This document shows, piece after piece, positions 16,977 through 24,411 of a stretch of 64,000 bases of DNA (the first letter of the stretch is position 1; every line of letters begins with the position of its first letter). Made by a program: the position numbers and the translations under genes. Source of the DNA: Paenibacillus azoreducens (GTDB lineage Bacteria; Bacillota; Bacilli; Paenibacillales; Paenibacillaceae); assembly GCF_021654775.1 (NCBI RefSeq), contig NZ_AP025343.1, positions 5,175,501 to 5,239,500 of the forward strand, given 5' to 3'. A model generated the notes under the pieces. It made no database searches, was not told the origin of the DNA, and was given only the letters and a program-made list of their open reading frames with translations.

Positions 16977-17483
16977 ATGAACAATTTCAATAAAACATTA
17001 TTGGCAGCGGCCCTCTCCTGCATTTTGTATCACGGTGGGGGTTCCTTCGTTGATACGGCGAATGCGGCTTCCGGAACTCTGATGGTTGCTCCCGCAGAGG
17101 TGACTCCACCGGCGGAATCAGAAGAGCGGGACGAAATCAGGCATAAACCCCATGGACATCATGGCAGAAAATTCGTGCTTTTCAAAGATACGGCCGCTCT
17201 CCTAGATATGACTGAAAAAGATCTGAAAAATGAATGGAAAAAAGGCAAGTCACTTCAGCAGATCGCTAAGGAGAAAAAGAACTGGGACGCTGATGTTTTC
17301 GTGCAAAAACTCACTGCCGTTCAAAGCGCTAAACTCGACAATGCCGTTAAGGCAGGCAAAATGACGCAGCAGCAGGCGGATATGCTGAAGAAAAAGCTGC
17401 CTGGCTCGCTGAAGCGTTTCACCCAGCATAAATATGAGCCCAAACAGAACCGGCGATTGCCTGCCGCCCATTCAGAAATCTGA
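16977..17483 (+). CDS. small secreted helical protein
   Basis: 168 residues. Signal peptide ~1-29 with likely cleavage at ANAA. The mature part is hydrophilic with the pattern LLDMTEKDLKNEWKKGKSLQQIAKEK and LDNAVKAGKMTQQQADMLKKKL, a helical repeat seen in several small exported proteins of Firmicutes of unknown function. A His-rich patch HKPHGHHGRK lies near residue 55. GAGGTGACCAG precedes the ATG. Followed by an intrinsic terminator, so monocistronic. Confidence 0.7.
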   Translation: MNNFNKTLLAAALSCILYHGGGSFVDTANAASGTLMVAPAEVTPPAESEERDEIRHKPHGHHGRKFVLFKDTAALLDMTEKDLKNEWKKGKSLQQIAKEKKNWDADVFVQKLTAVQSAKLDNAVKAGKMTQQQADMLKKKLPGSLKRFTQHKYEPKQNRRLPAAHSEI

Positions 17484-17520
17484 ATTAACAATTCCGAAAC
17501 GTTCAATTCCATAACCATAT

Positions 17521-17552
17521 AAAAATCCTAACGGCAGCGTTAGGATTTTATT
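17521..17552 (+). terminator. intrinsic terminator of the small secreted protein gene
   Basis: Stem AATCCTAAC/GTTAGGATT, loop GGCAGC, followed by TTATT on the plus strand and flanked by A5 on the other side. Confidence 0.8.
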
Positions 17553-17644
17553 ATTTCAGGATTTTGCAAAATTCGTTTCCATACTCTTCCCGCTTGTTGG
17601 ATTTTCGCAAAATCCTTATTTAAGACGTTATGGCCGATCAAAAG

Positions 17645-18718
17645 TTATTTGCGCTTGTTCTTTTTCTTTTGCTGCTGATCGAGCAGCGGTTCCTTGTGAT
17701 TGTTGACGGGCACGTCAAGCAGGTCCAACAGAAACATAAATACCGGCACGCCGAGAATCAAACCCCACACCCCAAAGAAATGCTCCGATACGATCAAAAC
17801 CGCAAAGGTATAAAAAATGGGAAGATGCGTTTTGTCCGACATAAACTTCGGATTCATGACATAGGCTTCGAACGCATGCAGAACGGCAATCATAATGAGA
17901 ACATAAATGACTTTCGTGACCCCGCCGATGCTAAATGCAATCGCGCAGAGCGGAACAAGCGAAATAATCACACCCATCACCGGTATGAGTCCAAGCAGGA
18001 AGATCATGATCCCGAGCGCAAACAGATTCGGAAAGCCCATAATCCATAAAAACAACGTCGAAAATAAGGCATTGATGACGGAAATCAAAAATTGTACTTC
18101 AATAACTTTCCCGAAGGAAAACGTAAACTTTTTGCAAAAGTAAGCCAGTTCATCATAGACGTAGGATAGCTTGCTTGAGTTGAATTTTTCCGTGAAATGC
18201 GTCACTTTCTCTTTTTCCAGCATAAAGAACAAACTCATAAGGATCGCAAGCGCGAAATTCAGGCTGAATTTGCCGACATTCGAAATCGTTTTGGACAAGA
18301 GGTCGTAACCTTGCTTGATATAAGCTACGAAATCGATCTTGTGGATATACTCCAGAATAAAATCCATTACCCTGTTATGGGTGAGATCCAGCGGATTGCT
18401 GTAAAAATAAATCACCTGGTTGATCAGCCCGTTCAGCTCGGAAATCAGCTTAGGCGCGTACTGGAGCGCCCCATAGGAAATTAACGCTACAAAAATAACA
18501 TAAATCAGAATAAGAGCGATCTTTTGGCTGATGCCCATCCGGTTCGTAAAACGGCGGGTAACGGTGGAATGGGCCCGATTTACAAGATACGTAAGGATAA
18601 AAGTAATCAGGACCAGATTCATCATGCTTCTGAACAGGTACAGAAACAGGACAAAGAAAATGAGTACCACGCCTCTTTTTACGGCGGGAAGATGAAAAAA
18701 CTCTTTTAATGACGTCAT
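17645..18718 (-). CDS. AI-2E family permease (YdbI-like)
   Basis: 357 residues, about eight predicted spans; hydrophobic pairs at the N-terminus and a long amphipathic middle (~70-200) typical of this family. The C-terminal VMNPKFMSDKTHLPIFYTFAVLI region contains the conserved family core. Members are proposed exporters of signal molecules or Na+/H+ antiporters; role here is unknown. Highly basic C-terminus (QQQKKKNKRK). Confidence 0.82.
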   Translation of the reverse strand: MTSLKEFFHLPAVKRGVVLIFFVLFLYLFRSMMNLVLITFILTYLVNRAHSTVTRRFTNRMGISQKIALILIYVIFVALISYGALQYAPKLISELNGLINQVIYFYSNPLDLTHNRVMDFILEYIHKIDFVAYIKQGYDLLSKTISNVGKFSLNFALAILMSLFFMLEKEKVTHFTEKFNSSKLSYVYDELAYFCKKFTFSFGKVIEVQFLISVINALFSTLFLWIMGFPNLFALGIMIFLLGLIPVMGVIISLVPLCAIAFSIGGVTKVIYVLIMIAVLHAFEAYVMNPKFMSDKTHLPIFYTFAVLIVSEHFFGVWGLILGVPVFMFLLDLLDVPVNNHKEPLLDQQQKKKNKRK

Positions 18719-18847
18719 TGTTTTACGACCATACTCCTTTAATCTCTAAAGTTTCTCCCACATATTTTTGCATTAAAAACTTCCTATGACTTCATATTAC
18801 GCGAGCGGAGTAATTAGATGCAAGTTATCATGCCTGTTAGCGGAAAT

Positions 18848-19486
18848 TCATTTCACGAAAGACCATTTTCGGAAGCAGACGATACAAATCATGAGCCAAG
18901 TGGCACTCGCAGCATAACCTCCGATGACATCGCTCGGGTAATGAACCCCCAAATAAATCCGGCTGATCCCGATCAGAAGCGTCAGTGCGATGCCGGCCGT
19001 TATCATGGCGATTCTGCCCGCATACCGCGGGATATGCCTCCAAAGCAAAAACGTGATCGCCCCGTACAAAGCAAAGGCAGCCATGGAGTGGCCGCTTGGA
19101 AAGCTGAAACCCGTTATTTCAACCAAACGATGGGTGTTCGGTCTGGCCCGCTGGATGATATTTTTAAGGATTAAATTCCACAGCTCCGAGCCCCCTACGG
19201 TCACCAGAAACATAATCAGCTCGCGCCGATGTTTCAAGACAATCATCAGGAACAAAAAGACCACAACAAAAATCATGACAGACATCAGCGAGGAGCCGAT
19301 AAAACTTAGAAATTTCATGAATGACGTCAGCCGATCATTTTCAAGTCCTTGCACTAGAGAAATGATCGCATCATCAAACCAAGCGATATTATTCGTAATA
19401 ACCAGCAGCATAATCATGATAAAAATAACACCCGAAATGATACTGGTGATCACCAGCTTGTCGGGCCGGCCGCGCCGCAAATTCAT
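18848..19486 (-). CDS. PAP2 superfamily membrane phosphatase
   Basis: 212 residues, six predicted spans. All three phosphatase motifs are visible: KNIIQRARP (108-116), FPSGH (129-133) and SRIYLGVHYPSD (175-186). Such enzymes remove phosphate from undecaprenyl pyrophosphate or other lipid phosphates at the outer face of the membrane. AAAAGGGGG precedes the ATG. No co-transcribed neighbour. Confidence 0.88.
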   Translation of the reverse strand: MNLRRGRPDKLVITSIISGVIFIMIMLLVITNNIAWFDDAIISLVQGLENDRLTSFMKFLSFIGSSLMSVMIFVVVFLFLMIVLKHRRELIMFLVTVGGSELWNLILKNIIQRARPNTHRLVEITGFSFPSGHSMAAFALYGAITFLLWRHIPRYAGRIAMITAGIALTLLIGISRIYLGVHYPSDVIGGYAASATWLMICIVCFRKWSFVK

Positions 19487-19735
19487 TCAAAATCCCCCTT
19501 TTTAAATGCTACACGGGTTGACCGCCGCAGCTTCCGGATCGTTCTTCCGATCGTCCTTCCGACGCTTTCGCCGCTAAGAAGCGGTTCCACCCCTTCTCTG
19601 CTTAAGTTGTTGTCAATTACGAAGACAAACGGGCCATATTTATACAAGCTCATTTTGGCCTTTCACTATTATCCATAAACGCTGATGCTTTGTCACCTTT
19701 TAACATTATTTTTCCGGTTTCGCCCAAAACGCAAA
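19487..19735. other. intergenic tract, no gene seen
   Basis: About 250 bp upstream of the PAP2 gene. It should hold that gene's promoter, but no convincing -35/-10 pair was found. Open frames here are short and lack ribosome sites. Confidence 0.4.
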
Positions 19736-19767
19736 GAAACAAGCACTGACTGCGCAGTGCTTGTTTC
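19736..19767 (-). terminator. terminator of the DUF1657 gene
   Basis: Perfect 15-bp stem GAAACAAGCACTGAC-type with short loop; on the minus strand TTTGCGTTTT follows. It lies 40 bp after the DUF1657 stop. Confidence 0.75.
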
Positions 19768-19807
19768 AGAGCGGTGTCTTGTTATGTAACAAGACCTTTG
19801 CAATATT

Positions 19808-20014
19808 CTAGAAACCTTTGTATTGCGGTTCTTCGTTTTCCAGCTGCTGAACTCTGCTTTCCACCTGCTGCACGATTTGTTGCGTTTGTTGTGCAGCGTT
19901 GGTGAACAGGTTTTTAGCCTCCTGGTTTTGCGTGCCGAGCGCAAACGTCTCCAAGCTTGCTTGAGCACTCTTCAGAGAAGCGAGAGTCGTTTTAACCTGA
20001 GATGCTACTGTCAT
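19808..20014 (-). CDS. DUF1657 small protein of the spoVA2mob type
   Basis: 68 residues, start MTVASQVKTTLASLKSAQ behind AAAGGAGG; the upstream GTG sits within the ribosome site. The pattern LASLKSAQASLETFALGTQNQEAKNLF..QQTQQIVQQVESRVQQLE is a two-helix DUF1657 domain. Genes of this family accompany mobile spoVA operons. Divergent from the DUF421 gene, 126 bp apart. Function unknown; in known spoVA2mob operons the family is linked to spore heat resistance and germination traits. Confidence 0.8.
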   Translation of the reverse strand: MTVASQVKTTLASLKSAQASLETFALGTQNQEAKNLFTNAAQQTQQIVQQVESRVQQLENEEPQYKGF

Positions 20015-20140
20015 GTCGGTCCCCACCTCCTTTGCGTCAAGTACGAATCATAATCTAACCTGCATGGGACGAAAAAATTCATAAAAATGATGAGCGATGC
20101 AAATAATTTGGTTATTCAGAACTGAAATGGGGGTTATGCT

Positions 20141-21001
20141 ATGCCGGAATGGGTCGAGGTCATTGTCCGCACCCTGGCATCCATCATTGTGTTGTTTGGT
20201 TTGACCAAACTGCTTGGCAAAAGACAAATTTCCCAGCTTTCCTTCTTCGAATATATTACTGGGATTACGATCGGGGATCTGGCGGCATCGATATCGCTTA
20301 ACATCAAGGAAGCCTGGTATTTGGGGATCATCTCTTTGACCGTATGGGTGCTCGTGTCGCTTGGCATCGAGTTTTTGCAGCTAAAAAGCAAAAAAGCGCG
20401 TGATTTCATCGACAGCAAAAGCACCGTTCTGATTAAAGACGGCAAAATCATGGAGGACAATCTGAAAAAAGAGCGTCTGACCAACGAGGAGCTTATGCAG
20501 CTGCTTCGAACCAAAAACGCCTTCAAAGCGGCCGAAGTGGAGTTTGCCCTCATAGAGCCGAACGGAGAAATCAACGTGCTGCTCAAAAAAGAATACCAGC
20601 CTCTTACGCCGACGCATCTGGGCATTAAAGTCGGTCCCGAGGCCGAACCGCAAACCGTCGTCTTGGACGGAAAAATCATGGACGAGCCGCTTGCAACCCT
20701 TGGACTTAACCGGAAATGGGTTCATACGGAACTCGAGAAGCTTGGCGTTTCTCTCGACAACGTTTATCTCGGCCAAGTCGATGCATACGGGCAGTTCTAC
20801 GTCGATTTGTTCGACGACCAGATCAAGGTTCCCGAACCGCAGCAAAAAGCGACGCTGTACGCAGATTTGAAAAAATGCCAGGCGGATCTTGAAATGTTCG
20901 GTTTGTCCACGGACCAGCTCGAAGCCAAAACCATGTATGAGCAATGTTCCACGCAGCTCGAGCAGGTGATTTCTGACGTCAAACCGTTATTAACCCGTTA
21001 G
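20141..21001 (+). CDS. DUF421 (YetF-like) membrane protein fused to a DUF1657-like domain
   Basis: 286 residues. Three N-terminal spans, then the DUF421 globular domain (LKSKKARDFIDSKSTVLIKDGK, ERLTNEELMQLLRTKNAF). Residues ~240-286 (LYADLKKCQADLEMFGLSTDQLEAKTMYEQCSTQ) look like a DUF1657 helical pair, a fusion known from spoVA2mob operons. The stop overlaps the ribosome site of spoVAC. Located in the spore inner membrane by analogy. Confidence 0.82.
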   Translation: MPEWVEVIVRTLASIIVLFGLTKLLGKRQISQLSFFEYITGITIGDLAASISLNIKEAWYLGIISLTVWVLVSLGIEFLQLKSKKARDFIDSKSTVLIKDGKIMEDNLKKERLTNEELMQLLRTKNAFKAAEVEFALIEPNGEINVLLKKEYQPLTPTHLGIKVGPEAEPQTVVLDGKIMDEPLATLGLNRKWVHTELEKLGVSLDNVYLGQVDAYGQFYVDLFDDQIKVPEPQQKATLYADLKKCQADLEMFGLSTDQLEAKTMYEQCSTQLEQVISDVKPLLTR

Positions 21002-21015
21002 GAGGGCATACATTT

Positions 21016-21498
21016 ATGGTCAGCCAAAAGAAAAAAAAGCTTACCCCTGTGATGCAGGAATATCAGGAGCTTGCCAAAAAACGCGAGCCGAGCAAATTTG
21101 CCTTCAATAAATTGTGCAGAGCATTTCTAGTCGGCGGACTCATTTGCCTGCTTGGGCAAATCGTGCAGCAAATGTTCGTTCGTCTTGGAGGTTTTAGCGT
21201 AAAGGAAGCTTCCAGTCCAACCGTAGGCGTTCTCGTTTTGATTTCCGTCATCCTGACCAGCTTAGGGGTATATGATAAAATCGCCCAATGGGCCGGAGCG
21301 GGAACGGCGGTGCCGGTAACCGGATTTGCCAATGCCATGGCCTCGGCAGCCATCGAATACCGCAGGGACGGCATCGTGCTGGGACTGGGGGGAAGCCTCT
21401 TCAAAGTTGCCGGCCCGGTGATCGTATTTGGAACGGTTGCGGCTTTTGTCGTCGGCATCGCTTACGTTATTTTTAATCCCAACATCGTAGGAGGTTGA
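21016..21498 (+). CDS. spoVAC: stage V sporulation protein AC
   Basis: 160 residues with four predicted spans and a basic N-terminus (SQKKKKLTPVMQEYQELAKKREPSKF, of which the family signature is TPVMQEYQ). Strong match to SpoVAC, a mechanosensitive-type inner spore membrane channel for dipicolinic acid-calcium uptake and release. TAGGAGG overlaps the previous gene's stop; spoVAD follows after 7 bp. Confidence 0.93.
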   Translation: MVSQKKKKLTPVMQEYQELAKKREPSKFAFNKLCRAFLVGGLICLLGQIVQQMFVRLGGFSVKEASSPTVGVLVLISVILTSLGVYDKIAQWAGAGTAVPVTGFANAMASAAIEYRRDGIVLGLGGSLFKVAGPVIVFGTVAAFVVGIAYVIFNPNIVGG

Positions 21499-21505
21499 AC
21501 CGCTT

Positions 21506-22516
21506 ATGCTGAAAGGCCATCAGAGCTGGCTGTTTGAAAACAAACCTTCCATCCTCTCCACCTTTACGACGGTCGGCCCCTTTGAAGGGCAAGGCCCGCT
21601 GGCCGAAGATTTCGACATCATACACGCGGAGTTATATCTCGGACAGGATACCTGGGAAAAAGCCGAGAGGACGTTTCTTGAGGAAGCGGCCAAAATGGCG
21701 ATCCAGCATGCCGGGTTGACCGAAGGCCAGATCCAGTTCCATTTCGGCGGCGACCTGATGAACCAGATTGTTTCGAGCAGCTTTGCCGCCCGCACGCTCG
21801 CAATCCCGTATCTCGGTCTGTTTGGGGCTTGCTCCACTTCGATGGAAAGTCTTGCCCTTGCCGCTTATGTCATTAATTCAGGCGGTGCGAAACATACGCT
21901 GGCCGCAACCTGCAGCCATAATGCAAGCGTGGAGAAGCAGTTCAGGTATCCGACCGAATATGGCTCGCAGAAGCCCCCAACCGCCCAATTTACGGTGACC
22001 GGGGCCGGGGCAGCCGTATTGGGCCAGCATGGGGATGGACCGTACGTCACCTCCGCTACGATCGGGCGGGTTGTGGATATGGGGATTACGGACCCGTTCA
22101 ACATGGGGGCTGCCATGGCGCCTGCGGCGGTGGATACGATTCAGGCTCATTTCCGGGATCTTCAAATCGAACCCGGGTTTTACGACCTGATCGTCACGGG
22201 CGATCTGGCCAAGGTCGGATATGAAATCGCCAGCGATTTACTCAAAAAACATAACATCCCGATGCAGCAAACGACGTTCTCGGATTGCGGCATGATGATC
22301 TACGATTACGAAAAACAAAACGTGCAGGCCGGAGCGAGCGGCTGCGCCTGCTCCGCGGTTGTCACTTACGGTCATCTGCTGAACCGGATGCGCCGGGGCG
22401 AGCTGAATCGGATTTTGGTCGTCGCCACGGGAGCGCTTCTCTCCCCGCTTACTTTCCAGCAAAACGAATCGATCCCTTGCATCGCTCATGCGGTATCGAT
22501 CGAACGCGAAAAATAA
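21506..22516 (+). CDS. spoVAD: stage V sporulation protein AD
   Basis: 336 residues with thiolase-like fold; contains GACSTSMESLALAAY, CSHNASVEKQFRYP and DMGITDPFNMGAAMAP, all characteristic of SpoVAD, the dipicolinic-acid-binding subunit on the spore inner membrane. AGGAGGT before the ATG. The operon normally continues with spoVAEb, but here a repeat element and then a foldase gene follow, so the third core subunit is absent from this locus. Confidence 0.94.
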   Translation: MLKGHQSWLFENKPSILSTFTTVGPFEGQGPLAEDFDIIHAELYLGQDTWEKAERTFLEEAAKMAIQHAGLTEGQIQFHFGGDLMNQIVSSSFAARTLAIPYLGLFGACSTSMESLALAAYVINSGGAKHTLAATCSHNASVEKQFRYPTEYGSQKPPTAQFTVTGAGAAVLGQHGDGPYVTSATIGRVVDMGITDPFNMGAAMAPAAVDTIQAHFRDLQIEPGFYDLIVTGDLAKVGYEIASDLLKKHNIPMQQTTFSDCGMMIYDYEKQNVQAGASGCACSAVVTYGHLLNRMRRGELNRILVVATGALLSPLTFQQNESIPCIAHAVSIEREK

Positions 22517-22708
22517 AATAACTGCACAAAGGGTATCGGAAAGAAGTCCGACGCCTCTCGTAGAGGGCGCTTTTGCGAAGCAAAAGTACGGAGTGACGTG
22601 AAGCCTTCGAAGCTTATTCCGATTACTTTGTGGGGCCCCCCGGAACTTTAACCCCACAAAGTGACGTATGGCATTCGAAGCTTATTCCGATTACTTTGCG
22701 GGGCCCCT
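22516..22708 (+). repeat. family A hairpin element, copy 2 plus short copy
   Basis: Full element at ~22516-22641, starting at the spoVAD stop codon, with GGGTATCGGAAAGAAGTCCGACGCC-like start, hairpin CTTTTGCGAAGCAAAAG and 3' arm TTCCGATTACTTTGTGGGG. A short version follows at 22649-22708 with arms CCCCACAAAG and CTTTGCGGGG. Confidence 0.8.
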
Positions 22709-22915
22709 GGAACTGGGCTGCTTGAAGTTTCTATTTTCTTATATCTAAGGCTGTATCCGGCTTCGGCTGGAGGCAGCCTCTTTTTTGCCGATTCTTAAAA
22801 CAGCATTAAAATTTTTTCCCCACAATTAATTTCATCTTAAGGATTATTGCCGCCGAATCTGGTAAAGTGGTACGCATAAGTGTTATTGTTTATATCAAAG
22901 GAGGAATTAGATTTA
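22709..22915. other. leader region of the foldase gene
   Basis: Contains the inverted repeat AGGCTG..CAGCCT near 22749-22778 with a downstream T-run (TCTTTTTT), likely an intrinsic terminator for spoVAD transcription, and CTTAAGG at ~22844. Candidate -10 TAAAGT near 22862. No gene. Confidence 0.45.
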
Positions 22916-24088
22916 ATGTCAGAAAAAGAAAAAGACATATTAAACGAAGAAGACCTCGCATCTAATGAACAATCGGGGGGAAATGAAGGGCAAGCGGAGA
23001 CGGAAATGAAGTCCGGCCAGTCCGCTGCTGAAACGCCTGTTCCTGAAAAAACAGAGAAGGAAACGAAGGCGCCTGCTCACCATAATGCCCAGGCTGCGGG
23101 TCCGAAAGCCGCACCCGTGCCGCCGACGCCAGCTCCCGCTTCGGGAAATAAATTGTGGATGGGCATCGCTTTAGTACTGGCAGTCGTGCTCGTGGTTGTA
23201 TTGATTAAACCGCCATTCGGCAAAGGCGGAGGCAGCGAAACGGTAGCAACTGTCAACGGCGAGAAAATCACAAAGGACAAGCTTTACAATACCCTCGTCA
23301 AAGCCGGCGGCGCGCAAACGCTCGACGGCATCATTTCCGAGACGCTTGTGGACCAGGAAGCCTCCAAAAAAGGCATCAAAATTACGCAAGAAGACATCGA
23401 CAAGGAAATGGCATTCTTCAAGAAAAACTATGGCAGTGAAGAAGAGTTTAAAGCTGCACTCGCTCAAAACGGTCTGACGGAAGAAGATTTCAAAGATCAA
23501 ATGAACATGCAGGTTAAATTGCGCAAGCTGCTGGAACCTGAAGTCAAAGTCACGGATGAAGACGTGAAGAAATATTTCGAGGAAAATAAAGCATCCTTCG
23601 ATACGCCAGAAGAAGTGAAAGCTTCCCATATTCTGGTCGCAACCAAAGAAGAAGCCGAAGAGATTCTGAAACAGTTGAAAAACGGCGCGGATTTCGCGAC
23701 ATTGGCCAAAGAAAAATCGACCGATCCAGGTTCCAAAGCCAAAGGCGGCGATCTCGGATACTTCGGCCGCAACATGATGTACAAAGAATTCGAAGATGCC
23801 GCATTCAAGCTGAAAGAAGGCGAACTCAGCGGCGTCGTCAAAACGCAAGCAGGTTATCACATCATCAAGAAAACCGGCTATAAAGCCGCACACACGGCCA
23901 CTTTGGACGAGAAAAAAGCCGAAATCAAAGATCGTTTGATCTATCAGGAGATCATGCAAAAAGCTCCGACATGGCTGTCCGAAGTGAAAGCAAAAGCGAA
24001 GATCACCAACACCCTGGAAGAAGCCCAAAAGAAAAAAGAAGCTGACGCCAGCAAGCAGGACGCCGGCAAGAAAGAAAGCGGCAAATAA
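22916..24088 (+). CDS. PrsA-like membrane-anchored peptidyl-prolyl isomerase
   Basis: 390 residues from ATG 22916, which has AAAGGAGG upstream; an earlier in-frame ATG at 22880 lacks one. Residues 1-78 are an acidic, Pro/Ala-rich cytoplasmic tail, 79-98 a single membrane span, 110-230 a SurA/PrsA-like helical chaperone region (TLVDQEASKKGIKITQEDID), 233-322 a parvulin domain (VKASHILV, KGGDLGYF, VVKTQAGYHIIK). It folds secreted proteins at the outer membrane face. Unlike classical PrsA there is no lipobox; anchoring is by the transmembrane helix. Confidence 0.88.
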   Translation: MSEKEKDILNEEDLASNEQSGGNEGQAETEMKSGQSAAETPVPEKTEKETKAPAHHNAQAAGPKAAPVPPTPAPASGNKLWMGIALVLAVVLVVVLIKPPFGKGGGSETVATVNGEKITKDKLYNTLVKAGGAQTLDGIISETLVDQEASKKGIKITQEDIDKEMAFFKKNYGSEEEFKAALAQNGLTEEDFKDQMNMQVKLRKLLEPEVKVTDEDVKKYFEENKASFDTPEEVKASHILVATKEEAEEILKQLKNGADFATLAKEKSTDPGSKAKGGDLGYFGRNMMYKEFEDAAFKLKEGELSGVVKTQAGYHIIKKTGYKAAHTATLDEKKAEIKDRLIYQEIMQKAPTWLSEVKAKAKITNTLEEAQKKKEADASKQDAGKKESGK

Positions 24089-24098
24089 ACAGTTGATT

Positions 24099-24226
24099 CA
24101 AAATAACCCCACAAAGAGTATCGGAAAGAAGTCCGACGCCTCTCACAAAGGGGCGCTTTTGCGGAGCAAAAGTACTGAGTGATGTGTAGCCTTTGAAGCT
24201 TATTCCAATTACTTTGAGGGGACCCC
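24099..24226 (+). repeat. family A hairpin element, copy 3
   Basis: Starts 11 bp after the foldase stop: ATAACCCCACAAAGAGTATC..., AAGAAGTCCGACGCC, hairpin CTTTTGCGGAGCAAAAG, 3' arm TTCCAATTACTTTGAGGGGACC. Confidence 0.8.
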
Positions 24227-24239
24227 GGAAGTTTATACT

Positions 24240-24350
24240 TTCTGATATGTCAAGAAGAAGCGCCTACGTCGTTCTTTTAAGGACAGTAAGCGATTCTGCA
24301 AGAAATATAAGATCCGAGTATATGCGCAGCTTATACTTTCTTATATTTAA
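24240..24350 (+). repeat. family B element, divergent copy
   Basis: AAGAAGAAGCGCCTACGTCGT ... GTAAGCGATTCTGCAAGAAATATAAGATC ... CTTATATTT (abbreviated here). It matches the copy at 37255-37345 in order and sequence and shares the AGAAaCG-CTA-CG-CGT theme with the elements at 55.7 and 60.3 kb. A GCCTGTTTAATACAGGC hairpin follows at ~24375-24391. Confidence 0.6.
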
Positions 24351-24411
24351 AAAAGGGAACTGTTTCATGGTTAGCCTGTTTAATACAGGCTGACTTTCTC
24401 CCTCAAATAAG

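Noticed and set aside
19693..19968. 91-residue basic minus-strand ORF
   Set aside because: Out-of-frame shadow of the DUF1657 gene that runs through its terminator hairpin.
23171..24028. 285-residue Phe-rich minus-strand ORF
   Set aside because: Antisense to the PrsA-like gene; the Phe-rich bias mirrors the Lys/Glu-rich coding strand.
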